From assembly GCF_019511525.1 (NCBI RefSeq), contig NZ_JAEUAT010000029.1, positions 1 to 58,981 on the forward strand: DNA of 58,981 nucleotides, in the 5' to 3' direction. A model generated the notes under the pieces. The model searched no databases, was not told the DNA's origin, and saw only the letters and a list, made by a program, of their open reading frames with translations. Origin of the DNA: Rhizobium cauense. Lineage in GTDB: Bacteria; Pseudomonadota; Alphaproteobacteria; Rhizobiales; Rhizobiaceae. A program made the translations under genes and the position numbers. Positions 1-7,654 of this stretch are shown here, piece by piece. The first letter of the stretch is position 1. Each line of letters begins with the position of its first letter.

Positions 1-52
1 AAAGTGGTGCGATGATCGCCCACTCTTCATCGCTAAGTTCATGACGGCGCAT
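1..52 (-). CDS. IS5-like transposase, N-terminal fragment (cut by window edge)
   Basis: The minus strand from 52 runs off the window and encodes MRRHELSDEEWAIIAPL, the characteristic start of IS5-superfamily DDE transposases. A good ribosome binding site (GGAAGGAG) sits 6 bases upstream of the ATG. Only 17 codons are visible, so the subgroup and intactness cannot be judged. The element's outer end should lie between 53 and about 125, but I could not fix its terminal repeat because the partner end is outside the window. Confidence 0.75.
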   Translation of the reverse strand, partial: MRRHELSDEEWAIIAPL

Positions 53-115
53 ATCAATCTCCTTCCAAGGACATTGAATCATCATCGTGACTAAAGCGAA
101 ACCCTTTTATGGGGA

Positions 116-770
116 CGCGACCTAGCTTTGCGCCCGCGGGATTCTTGTCGCTAGCGGTCAGAGGGAGACCCGGTACGAGCTAAGCGCCAGCGAGGAGGCC
201 CAAAACTGGAGATGCTCGCTGGCCGCCTCCTTGTAAACGGCTTCGGAACCGTGGTCGAACTTTCTCCCGCAATGGGCCCCGGCGGCCCCTACCCGGCCAC
301 CGCAGATGGCAAATCCACTTCGGTTGGCACGCTCGCCATCTACCGCTTCCTGCGACCTGTCTGCTACCAGGATTTTCCAGCCGGAATTCTGCCGCCTGCG
401 CTCGGGATCAGAATCTCTAAGGCGTCCGAACCTTCGACGCTCCTGCACGTTGAGGCTCAGGAGGAGATCCCAATGGATTCTGAGAAGGGAAATTCGAAGT
501 CCAAAGATCGTGAAATAGCCCCCCTAGGAGCAGCGCTGACGCCCGGCTTGATCCCGTTTTGGTCGCCGAAGTGGAAGGGGTTAGCGGCGAGTCGCCACTC
601 CGCCTGGGGCCATCCCGCCCCGTCGCCGACTTCAAAATCTTGAAGCGTTTAACCGGATCACGGTTACGCGGCCCCCTCGCGCTATCGCCGGGCGCTGTAC
701 GGAGCTCAGTCTAACATGTTCCGAATGGCCATGATCCCCTTCGCGGTGTCCTGCACAGAAAGATAAGCGA
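116..770. other. Gene-free stretch, no supported feature
   Basis: Several overlapping open frames occur on both strands here but none has a convincing ribosome binding site or recognisable protein. It separates the IS5-like element from the stress genes. Confidence 0.5.
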
Positions 771-800
771 GCGTTAGCGGATCCTACGATCCGCTAACGC
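771..800. repeat. Perfect 13-bp inverted repeat over the degQ stop codon
   Basis: Arms 771-783 and 788-800 (GCGTTAGCGGATC and its complement) are separated by 4 bases. The hairpin covers the last codons and the stop of the protease gene. It lacks a T-run on the minus strand, so it may act as an mRNA 3'-end stabiliser rather than a classic terminator. Confidence 0.6.
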
Positions 801-1871
801 GTGCCTTAACCGTGCGCTCTCAGAGCCACTGCTCCTGACCGTCAGCTCGATCTGCGAACCGACAGGCGTCAAACCTATGCGATTGCGCAGATCAGCAGCG
901 CCATGAACCGGCCGACCATCGACCGCTGCCACCACGTCGCCCGGTTTCAAACCCGCTCCAGCGGCCGAAGATCCCTGTTCTACCGCCGCGATTAGCGCTC
1001 CGCCCGGTTCGTCCAGCCCAAGCGAAGCTGCCATATCGGCATCAATATCTTGGATCGCAACGCCCAGCTTGCCGCGAACGACCTCGCCATGTTGGATCAG
1101 CTGGGTCATCACCAGTCTTGCGACCTTGCTCGGTACGGCGAAGCCGATACCAATGTTGCCGCCAGCGGGGCTGAGGATCGCAGAGTTGATCCCTGCAAGT
1201 TTCCCGTCAAAAGTTACCAACGCGCCGCCCGAGTTACCTGGATTAATCGAAGCGTCCGTCTGGATAAAATCTTCATAACCTTCGCGGCTAAGACCGCTTC
1301 GGCCAAGTGCGCTGACGATGCCCGATGTAACAGTCTGCCCAAGTCCAAACGGATTGCCGATTGCCACAACATAATCGCCAACGCGCAATGCGTCCGAGTC
1401 TCCAAAAGGCAACGCGGTCAGATTGCGGGCCGGTATCTGGAGCACTGCGATGTCGGTACCCTTGTCGGAGCCAACAAGCTTCGCGTCCAGCCGCCTTCCA
1501 TCCTTGAGCGTCACGAGGATCTTACGAGCATTGGCGACGACATGATGGTTCGTCAACACGTAGCCTCGTGTCGCATCGACAATGACTCCCGATCCGGCGC
1601 TCAGACGAGGTTCCACCTGAGGCTTATCCGGGAGGTTGAAGTAGCGGCGGAAATAGGGGTCACTGTAGAGCGGGTTATCCTCTTCGGGCGCCTGTGAGAC
1701 AACCGAGATGTTGATGACTGCCGGCGTGACCTTTTCCAGAATCGGCGCAAGCGTCGGTACGCTGCCGCCGACCCCGGACACGAACTGCGCTTGGGCTGGA
1801 ACGCCGCCAATGAGCAGGGAGACGGTGAAGACAATGATCAATGGCCTGATGAGCCTTATGAAAGCGGACAT
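774..1871 (-). CDS. degQ: HtrA/DegQ-type periplasmic serine protease
   Basis: A 365-residue trypsin-like protease of the Do/DegQ family that degrades misfolded envelope proteins. Residues 1-28 form a signal peptide ending AQA. The catalytic triad is visible as His110 (TNHHV), Asp140 (GTDIAV) and Ser214 (GNSGG). A single PDZ domain follows at about 265-350, one fewer than in classical DegP, so it resembles the shorter DegS/one-PDZ forms. The ATG has AAGGAGG five bases upstream. It lies downstream of two Hsp20 genes on the same strand but behind a strong terminator, so it probably depends on its own promoter or read-through. The symbol is a family-level assignment. Confidence 0.88.
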   Translation of the reverse strand: MSAFIRLIRPLIIVFTVSLLIGGVPAQAQFVSGVGGSVPTLAPILEKVTPAVINISVVSQAPEEDNPLYSDPYFRRYFNLPDKPQVEPRLSAGSGVIVDATRGYVLTNHHVVANARKILVTLKDGRRLDAKLVGSDKGTDIAVLQIPARNLTALPFGDSDALRVGDYVVAIGNPFGLGQTVTSGIVSALGRSGLSREGYEDFIQTDASINPGNSGGALVTFDGKLAGINSAILSPAGGNIGIGFAVPSKVARLVMTQLIQHGEVVRGKLGVAIQDIDADMAASLGLDEPGGALIAAVEQGSSAAGAGLKPGDVVAAVDGRPVHGAADLRNRIGLTPVGSQIELTVRSSGSESARLRHALADRRIR

Positions 1872-1903
1872 AGTCCCTCCTTCTTTCGAACATACAGACG
1901 CAG

Positions 1904-1931
1904 AAAAAAGCCGGAGGACGTCCTCCGGCTT
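1904..1931 (-). terminator. Strong intrinsic terminator after hsp20
   Basis: A perfect 24-base palindrome at 1908-1931 (arms AAGCCGGAGGAC) is followed on the minus strand by a run of T. It lies directly behind the Hsp20 stop and before degQ. Confidence 0.85.
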
Positions 1932-1937
1932 CTTTCC

Positions 1938-2447
1938 CTAATGTTTGATGGCGATGCGTTTGACCTGTGATTGCGCCTTCTCGTCCTTGGGCAAGGTTAC
2001 GGTCAGTACGCCGTTTCGGAAGCGCGCATCGACCTCATCTTCCCTGATTTCGACGCCGAGAGGAATACGGCGTTCAAAGCGGCCATAGGAGCGCTCAGTA
2101 AACTGGCGATCCTTGTCTTCGGTCTCCGAGCGCTTCTCGCCCTTCAGCGTTAGCACGCCGTCATTCAGCAGGATCTCTATGTCCTTCTCTTCCAGGCCGG
2201 GGACTTCCGCCGTGATCCTGATCTCCTTGTCGGTGTCGGACATCTCGACGCTCGGCCAGCTGGAACCGAGGACCGAAGTGCTAGTGAACGACGGCAGACC
2301 GGAGCCGAAGCCGCGGAAGACGTCGTCGAACAGGCGGTTTACCTCGCGATGCAGCGACAGGAAGGGATCACGGTCATCATCGCGCGGAAGACCTGGAAAC
2401 TGATTGCCATTGCTTCGGCCCCAGGGAATCAAATCACGAACACTCAT
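1938..2447 (-). CDS. Small heat-shock protein, Hsp20 family (class with long N-arm)
   Basis: A 169-residue ATP-independent holdase that binds unfolding proteins. The N-terminal arm covers about 1-63, the alpha-crystallin domain about 65-158, with the conserved RFRNGVLTVTLPK signature near 143-155 and a short basic tail. The start chosen is the ATG at 2447 because AAGGAGAAGGAAC stands right before it; an upstream in-frame start at 2495 lacks such a site. It follows a second Hsp20 gene (2543-3025) on the same strand with a 95-bp gap containing a GC hairpin near 2498-2512, so the two may be co-transcribed after heat shock. Confidence 0.92.
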   Translation of the reverse strand: MSVRDLIPWGRSNGNQFPGLPRDDDRDPFLSLHREVNRLFDDVFRGFGSGLPSFTSTSVLGSSWPSVEMSDTDKEIRITAEVPGLEEKDIEILLNDGVLTLKGEKRSETEDKDRQFTERSYGRFERRIPLGVEIREDEVDARFRNGVLTVTLPKDEKAQSQVKRIAIKH

Positions 2448-2542
2448 GTTCCTTCTCCTTATCTTGTGAATTCGGCAAAGCTTCCCATTTGGCACCGGGC
2501 GTCGCCCGGGGCCTTGTGGCGTATTGGCGCGCCGTGGAAGGC

Positions 2543-3025
2543 TTAAGCCGCTTGCTTGTTTGCTTCGATCTGCTTGGTCTCTGTCATGGGCAGCGCCTCG
2601 CCGGCGCTGATCGCGATCTGGCGCGGTTTCATCTCTTCGGGGATTTCCCGCTTCAGATCGATGGTCAGCAGACCGTTGACGAGGCCAGCACCGACGACCT
2701 TGACGTGGTCGGCAAGTTCGAACCGGCGTTGGAACGAGCGCCCCGCGATTCCGCGATGAAGATACTGAACATCGTCCGCACTTGCCTTCTGGCCGGATAC
2801 GAAAAGCATGTTCTGCTCCTGCGTGATCGTTAATCCGTCCTGCGCGAAGCCCGCCACTGCCATGGCAATGCGATACGCGTCCTCACCGGACTTGACGATG
2901 TCGTATGGGGGCCAGTTGTCGATCGTTTCGACGCGGCTTGCAGCCTCGAGCACATTCAGCATTCTGTCGAAGCCGATACTCGACCGGAAAAGGGGGGAGA
3001 AATCGAGGTTTGTCCTCATAGCCAT
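2543..3025 (-). CDS. ibpA: Small heat-shock protein, IbpA-like Hsp20
   Basis: A 160-residue Hsp20 of the IbpA/HspA class. The alpha-crystallin domain spans about 38-145, with the typical WPPYDI entry motif at about 39-44 and GLVNGLLTIDLKREIPE near 113-129. It acts as a cytoplasmic holdase that passes clients to DnaK and GroEL. The ATG at 3025 is preceded by AAGGAGG, which is locked in a hairpin resembling a ROSE thermometer. A CTTGAA-type heat-shock promoter lies further upstream. It heads a small heat-shock gene pair. The symbol is a family-level call. Confidence 0.9.
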   Translation of the reverse strand: MAMRTNLDFSPLFRSSIGFDRMLNVLEAASRVETIDNWPPYDIVKSGEDAYRIAMAVAGFAQDGLTITQEQNMLFVSGQKASADDVQYLHRGIAGRSFQRRFELADHVKVVGAGLVNGLLTIDLKREIPEEMKPRQIAISAGEALPMTETKQIEANKQAA

Positions 3026-3026
3026 A

Positions 3027-3057
3027 TCCTCCTTGTAAGCAACATGGATTCAAGGAG
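3027..3057 (-). promoter_or_regulatory. ROSE-like RNA thermometer hairpin masking the ibpA ribosome binding site
   Basis: In the 5' leader, CTCCTTG (complement of 3051-3057) pairs perfectly with CAAGGAG (complement of 3029-3035), which is the Shine-Dalgarno region. TTGCT, the conserved anti-SD element of ROSE thermometers, lies in the loop side next to it. ROSE elements are known for rhizobial small heat-shock genes; this assignment is by pattern. Confidence 0.75.
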
Positions 3058-3118
3058 ACGCCAAGAGCACATGGCGCCTCCTGGACTTGTCGATCCCCAT
3101 TGGGCGATCGACAATAGT

Positions 3119-3147
3119 GATATAATTCAGTGGCTTGTCGATTCAAG
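3119..3147 (-). promoter_or_regulatory. Candidate RpoH-type promoter for ibpA
   Basis: On the minus strand CTTGAA (complement of 3142-3147) is followed by an AT-rich ATTATAT block near 3119-3126. This fits a heat-shock sigma factor promoter, with an approximately 90-base leader that includes the thermometer. Confidence 0.45.
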
Positions 3148-3231
3148 AGCTTTAAATTTGCCCTGTGAAAAAATTGATTTTTCTATTTGGGCCACCAGAT
3201 TCCGGTCAGGCAAACAAAAGGAGCAATGGGT

Positions 3232-3453
3232 ATGACAATGACCTCCGAAGACGTCATCGCCATCCTCGGACCTGTCGACGAAACTTTGATAGCAGATGTC
3301 GTGGCGACTGGCGCCAGCCACATTGAACTGGCGGAAGCCTTCGCATGGGTCAACAGCGACGAAGCCTTGATGAGTGAACGGCGGCCTCTGCCGACTGGCA
3401 GAACCGCCTTGTTGATCGACCTACTGGTTTCAGACGAGGAGGAGTCGGACTAG
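3232..3453 (+). CDS. Small conserved hypothetical protein, 73 aa
   Basis: I recognise this as a short protein type common in Rhizobiales but know of no assigned function. It is acidic, starts MTMTSEDVIAILGPVD and ends with an acidic EEESD tail. The helical core (DETLIADVVATGASHIELA) suggests a compact soluble fold. The start at 3232 is chosen because AAGGAG lies 8 bases upstream; an ATG at 3226 is too close to it. It stands alone, divergent from ibpA and convergent with the debranching-enzyme gene. Confidence 0.65.
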   Translation: MTMTSEDVIAILGPVDETLIADVVATGASHIELAEAFAWVNSDEALMSERRPLPTGRTALLIDLLVSDEEESD

Positions 3454-3480
3454 GCAAGGCGTCGCCTGACGGCGTCTCGC

Positions 3481-5685
3481 TTATGCGCTGGTCAACACGC
3501 GAGCCTCGCCCCGGCGATTGAAGACGTCGACCACGACACTACGTCCTGAGCGGCGAATTGCGACGTCCGCCGAGCCGTTTCCGACCTGCAGGTGTCGTAG
3601 GATCACCTCATCCACAAAAGAGGGGAGTTGCGGCTCGTTGAAGCTGATGATCTGAGCATTCGGCTCGAAGTCAAGGCCGAGACAGGATTGCAGCAGAAGG
3701 AGGGGGGCTGCAGCCGCCCACGCCTGTGGAGAGCAGGCGACGGGGTAGAAGGTTGGCCCCTGAGCCCGCTGGCGTGGCAAGCCACAGAAGAGTTCGGGAA
3801 GACGGCGCAGGTCAATATATGTCGAAGACGCAAAGAGCCCTTCAAAAATTCTCGCCGTTTCAGCTCGGTAGCCATAGCGGGCGAGGCCGCTAGCGATCAT
3901 TGCATTGTCATGCGGCCAGACAGAGCCATTGTGATAGCTCATCGGGTTGTAGCGTGCCTCGGTAGACGCGATGGTGCGTATGCCCCAGCCGCAAAAGGAC
4001 GAGGCACTCATCAAAGTCTTGGCAACCTGGGTGGCCCGCTCCGGATAGGCTATACCCGCGAACAGAGCGTGGCCGGCATTTGAAGAGCGGACCCTGCAAG
4101 GCCGCTTGTTCCCGTCGAGCGCCAGCACGAAAGTGCCGAGTTCCTCGTCGAAGAAACTCGTATCGAAGGCACGCCGCAGGCCTTCCGCCCGTGCCAGGAA
4201 CTTTGCCGCGCGTTCAGGTCTGCCGAGCCGGCGGAAGATCTCGGCAGCTGCGTGCCAGGCGCCATAAACATAGGCCTGAACCTCAGCAATGGCGATCGGG
4301 CCTTTGGCGAGTGTACCATCGGCGTGAAAGACGGAGTCGTGGCTGTCTTTCCAGGCCTGATTGATCAGCCCTTCTTCCGTCAACCGCCCGTATTCGACGA
4401 AACCATCACCGTCGCGATCGCCGTGCTCGTCGATCCAGGTGAGCGCTGCCTCGATATTCGGCAGAAGATGGTTGATCGTAGCAAGGTCGCCTGTTCGCTT
4501 CAGGTACTCGCCTGCCAGCAGTACGAACAACGGCGTGGAATCGATGCTGCCGTAATAGCGGCGGAAAGGCACTTCGCCCAGTTCAGCCATTTCGCCACAG
4601 CGCACTTCGTGAAGGATCTTTCCAGGTTCGGCATCTGCAGCCGGATCGACTTCCGTCGCCTGGTTTGTCGCCAGATGGCAAACGACACCGCGTGCGATCT
4701 GTGGATCGAGCCACAGCGTTTCGAGTGCGGTGATCAGCGCATCACGTCCGAAAACGGTGCTAAACCAGGGAATGCCAGCGTACGGGTACGGGCCTTCGGG
4801 CTTGTCGGTCATCAGCATATAAAGGTCAGAGAGGCTGCGCCATGCCGCTTCGTTGAAGATCTCGTTGGACGTGACGATCGATGTTGCGCGCGAGGAAGAG
4901 GAGCGCAATGCACGGCGCGCATCCCGCAGGCCCAGGAAAAAAGACTGGTAGCCGAGAGGCCGGTCTTTGGCCTGGTCGCAGCAGATCTGGATGAACAGCG
5001 ACCGCGTTTCATGTGGCGCCAGATCAAGATCATAAATGACATGGCCGCTCCCAAGTTCATCTGGGCGCGGATCGAAGGACAACTGTGTGACGCGCTTCTG
5101 ATCGTCGAGGCCGATATAGGAGAGGAAAACGCGGTTTTGTTCCATCACGGACGGAAGAAGGCGGCCCTTCCTCGCCCTGACGGTTCCGCGAACCTCGAAC
5201 AGATCGGCGAAGTCCGCCCCGAACGAAATTTCGATGCGCACTCGTTGTCGTCGCTCGTCGTAGTTTCTAACGGCCAGGCGCTCGTAACAACCGGCATTCC
5301 ACAGAAAGCGTGTCCTGCGCATATGAATGAGATCATGCTCAAGGGTGAGCTTCCCCTTTTCATCGAAGAGGTCAGGATTCGTGAGATCGCAGGTCAGCGT
5401 CGCGTTGTCGTCGCGCAGCGTCGACGACAGAAGCATCGGGCGCTTGCCATTGATCGTCAGATGCAGATGCGAGAGGTACCGCGTGTCCCGATGGAAAATG
5501 CCTTCCGGGCTGCCAGGCCCGGAAAGTGCGTCACCATTATGATCGAAGACGGCGAACGTGTCGCCGTGCTTCAGGGTGCGTGGCCGCCGCTCCTGCAGCG
5601 ACGCGGTCGCGGGGATGAAAAATTGCGCCATCGGTGCGTGGCCGCCTGCAGGCGCGGAACCGTCGTGTACAGAATCGATCGACAT
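3481..5685 (-). CDS. Glycogen-debranching-type amylo-alpha-1,6-glucosidase family protein
   Basis: A 734-residue protein. The N-terminal half (about 20-220) matches the bacterial glycogen-debranching N-terminal domain, with FAVFDHNGDALSG and RDTRYLSHLHLTINGKRP. The C-terminal half is an (alpha/alpha)6-barrel glucosidase-like domain with IPWFSTVFGRDALITAL, YYGSIDSTPLFV and NGSVWPHDNAMIA. These enzymes act on alpha-glucans or alpha-glucosides in the cytoplasm. The start at 5685 has GGAGG 8 bases upstream; an ATG at 5691 is too close. It begins 16 bases after the stop of the GT4 glycosyltransferase gene, so the pair is almost certainly one operon. The true substrate is unknown; a stress-related glucan or glucoside is an inference. 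Confidence 0.85.
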   Translation of the reverse strand: MSIDSVHDGSAPAGGHAPMAQFFIPATASLQERRPRTLKHGDTFAVFDHNGDALSGPGSPEGIFHRDTRYLSHLHLTINGKRPMLLSSTLRDDNATLTCDLTNPDLFDEKGKLTLEHDLIHMRRTRFLWNAGCYERLAVRNYDERRQRVRIEISFGADFADLFEVRGTVRARKGRLLPSVMEQNRVFLSYIGLDDQKRVTQLSFDPRPDELGSGHVIYDLDLAPHETRSLFIQICCDQAKDRPLGYQSFFLGLRDARRALRSSSSRATSIVTSNEIFNEAAWRSLSDLYMLMTDKPEGPYPYAGIPWFSTVFGRDALITALETLWLDPQIARGVVCHLATNQATEVDPAADAEPGKILHEVRCGEMAELGEVPFRRYYGSIDSTPLFVLLAGEYLKRTGDLATINHLLPNIEAALTWIDEHGDRDGDGFVEYGRLTEEGLINQAWKDSHDSVFHADGTLAKGPIAIAEVQAYVYGAWHAAAEIFRRLGRPERAAKFLARAEGLRRAFDTSFFDEELGTFVLALDGNKRPCRVRSSNAGHALFAGIAYPERATQVAKTLMSASSFCGWGIRTIASTEARYNPMSYHNGSVWPHDNAMIASGLARYGYRAETARIFEGLFASSTYIDLRRLPELFCGLPRQRAQGPTFYPVACSPQAWAAAAPLLLLQSCLGLDFEPNAQIISFNEPQLPSFVDEVILRHLQVGNGSADVAIRRSGRSVVVDVFNRRGEARVLTSA

Positions 5686-5701
5686 CCTCATGGCCTCCGG
5701 A

Positions 5702-6796
5702 TTATGCCACGATCTGAAGATCGAAGTCCTGACCGTTGGCACGGCGCAGCGGGGCGGCCTTGGTGCGCACGCCGGGAAGATTGCGGTAGATGTCTAGATA
5801 GTCCCGTGCCATCCGCTCGGCGCTGAAACGTGCCTCGAATGTGGCGCGAACTTTCTTTCGATCCATCTTGAGCGCCCATTCGACGTTCTCGGCCGCGTCG
5901 ACCACGCTGTCGACGAGGATTCCAGAGATACCGTTGTCGATGACCTCCGGCACGGAGCCGCATCCGAACGCGATTACCGGCGTGCCACAGGCCATTGCTT
6001 CGATCATGACAAGTCCGAAGGGCTCCGGCCAGTCGATCGGAAAGAGCAGGGCGCCGGCATTGCCGAGGAAGTCGGCTTTCTGGGGCTCGCTGATCTCGCC
6101 GATGAATTCGACGTTCGGATGGTTCCTGACCATCGGCTCGATCACCGTATCCCAATAGGCCTTGTCCGCATCGTCGATTTTTGCGGCCATCTTTAGGGGC
6201 ATGCCAACTTTCGCAGCGATTTCGATCGCCCGGTCGGGCCGTTTCTCCGGCGATATTCGCCCGAGGAACGCGAGGTAGTTGGCCTTGGGCTTTTCCGTGA
6301 ACGGCAGCAGGTCGAGAGGGAGGCCATGATATACCGTCCCCGACCAGTTGGCCGGCGGCATTGGGCGGCGCTGATCATTGGAGATCGACACCAGCGGGAT
6401 ATCGGGAAAGGCCGAGTAAAAGGGCTTGAGGTCCGGCAGGTCCAGGCGGCCGTGCAGCGTCGTGACCGTCCGGTCGGAAAACTCCCGGATCAACGGGAAA
6501 TGCAGGAGATCGATGTGGAAGTGTAGGACATCGAATTCGTGCGCCCGCCGGCGAATTTCCTCCAGCATCACAACCTGATGCGGCAGGTGATCTTTGACGG
6601 CAGGATTAAGACGGAGCGCCACATCTGAGCACGGCACGAGCTTCGCCGCAGTGATGGAATCTCCGCTGGCAAAAAGCGTGACGTCGTGGCCTTGGGCGAC
6701 GAGTGCGTCGGTGAGATAGGAAACAATGCGCTCGGTTCCACCATAAAGCTTGGGCGGAACGCTTTCGGCGAGCGGTGCGATCTGAGCGATCTTCAT
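5702..6796 (-). CDS. GT4-family glycosyltransferase
   Basis: A 364-residue GT-B fold enzyme that transfers a sugar from a nucleotide-sugar donor to an unidentified acceptor. The N-terminal domain begins MKIAQIAPLAESVPPKLYGG with the glycine-rich acceptor-side loop GGTERIVSYL. The C-terminal donor domain has FLGRISPEKRPDRAIEIA and the family's E-x7-E motif in EPFGLVMIEAMACGTPVIA. The ATG at 6796 has GGAGG 8 bases upstream. It is followed at once by the debranching-type enzyme, a pairing that suggests joint synthesis and trimming of an alpha-glucoside; that role is inference. Confidence 0.88.
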   Translation of the reverse strand: MKIAQIAPLAESVPPKLYGGTERIVSYLTDALVAQGHDVTLFASGDSITAAKLVPCSDVALRLNPAVKDHLPHQVVMLEEIRRRAHEFDVLHFHIDLLHFPLIREFSDRTVTTLHGRLDLPDLKPFYSAFPDIPLVSISNDQRRPMPPANWSGTVYHGLPLDLLPFTEKPKANYLAFLGRISPEKRPDRAIEIAAKVGMPLKMAAKIDDADKAYWDTVIEPMVRNHPNVEFIGEISEPQKADFLGNAGALLFPIDWPEPFGLVMIEAMACGTPVIAFGCGSVPEVIDNGISGILVDSVVDAAENVEWALKMDRKKVRATFEARFSAERMARDYLDIYRNLPGVRTKAAPLRRANGQDFDLQIVA

Positions 6797-6838
6797 CGGC
6801 AAAACCTCCTCAATTCAGCAAAGAGTCGACGGCAAAAA

Positions 6839-7300
6839 TCAGGTTCGCGTCCTCCAGAGGCACGCGACAGGTGCAAAGTGGTTATATCTCCAATGGTCGT
6901 CGGCGACTTTCTCCTTTCGAATAACTGCACAGGCCGACCCCGCCAAATCGGCGCGTTCGGGGATTGCGGCGGTGCCGTCTGGGGACCGCGGAGCAAGCTG
7001 ACATGCTTCGCCGCTTGCTTCACCGTCCTCATCCAGGATCTTCAAAACGTCGATGATGTCGTCATAGGACACGGCTTTATCCGTGCCGGGATGAAGTCGA
7101 AGGGCTGGAATGGACTCGACAGCAAAGACGTCGGAGGCCCATGAAGCGAGAATGGCTCGCTTCTCGTCTTTGCTGATATGTTCGGCGTGAAGCACATCGC
7201 GGGGATGACTGAACTGCGTCGCCGGATGAAGCAGATGCGCAGCGCTGATCGCCACTGCGGCTTCCTTTGGGACAGAGGAGTTTATGTTTTCCTTTCTCAT
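6839..7300 (-). CDS. Conserved hypothetical protein, 153 aa
   Basis: The central part (HPRDVLHAEHISKDEKRAIL to about residue 90) matches a small protein family I know from Rhizobiales, in which the phrase 'EKRAILASWASD' followed by 'AVESIPALR' is conserved; no function is assigned. The C-terminal third, from about residue 100, looks unconserved. GGAG lies 7 bases before the ATG. It sits in the minus-strand run between groEL and the glycosyltransferase gene, 24 bases after the preceding small gene, so it may be part of a stress operon. Confidence 0.7.
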   Translation of the reverse strand: MRKENINSSVPKEAAVAISAAHLLHPATQFSHPRDVLHAEHISKDEKRAILASWASDVFAVESIPALRLHPGTDKAVSYDDIIDVLKILDEDGEASGEACQLAPRSPDGTAAIPERADLAGSACAVIRKEKVADDHWRYNHFAPVACLWRTRT

Positions 7301-7324
7301 CGTCTGGCTCCACTGATATCGAAT

Positions 7325-7594
7325 CTATGGATGTCGTTGCACTATATGTTCAAGCCGCTTGGAGCGGGCCGTTTTCGAAGAGCCCTCGCGCCGCCGAACC
7401 ATCGTTTTGAGGTGATCGGGGTCGTGGACGCCTTGCCGGTACAGTTCCATGAGGATGGTAGCTATGCGATCAGCTTCTTCCGACTTCTTGACGAACCCGG
7501 CGCTCGATTGAATTTCGTCGAAGACTTTCTGGCAGACCGCAAGGTCGTGTGAGTAGAGTGGCTCGGGTGAGTGCTTAATCCTTGCTTGAATCAT
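7325..7594 (-). CDS. Small conserved hypothetical protein, 89 aa
   Basis: Starts MIQARIKHSPEPLYSHDLAV and contains a helical stretch (KVFDEIQSSAG to MELYRQGV) and a basic tail. I cannot assign a family. The ATG at 7594 has GAAAGGTG a few bases upstream, and an extended upstream frame has no such site. It follows groEL by 60 bases, with a strong hairpin in between, and precedes another small gene by 24 bases. Confidence 0.65.
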   Translation of the reverse strand: MIQARIKHSPEPLYSHDLAVCQKVFDEIQSSAGFVKKSEEADRIATILMELYRQGVHDPDHLKTMVRRREGSSKTARSKRLEHIVQRHP

Positions 7595-7616
7595 GTGTTT
7601 CACCTTTCTCGGTAAA

Positions 7617-7643
7617 GGCTCGTCCCATGCGGCGGGACGAGCC
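7617..7643 (-). terminator. Hairpin after groEL (terminator or attenuator)
   Basis: A perfect 10-bp stem (GGCTCGTCCC, arms 7617-7626 and 7634-7643) with a 7-base loop. On the minus strand it is followed only by TTT, so termination may be partial and allow read-through into the small genes. Confidence 0.65.
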
Positions 7644-7654
7644 ACGGTGACCGC

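Noticed and set aside
212..643. Long open frame on the plus strand with overlapping frames on the other strand
   Set aside because: No ribosome binding site, no recognisable family, and GC-rich DNA gives such frames on all strands.
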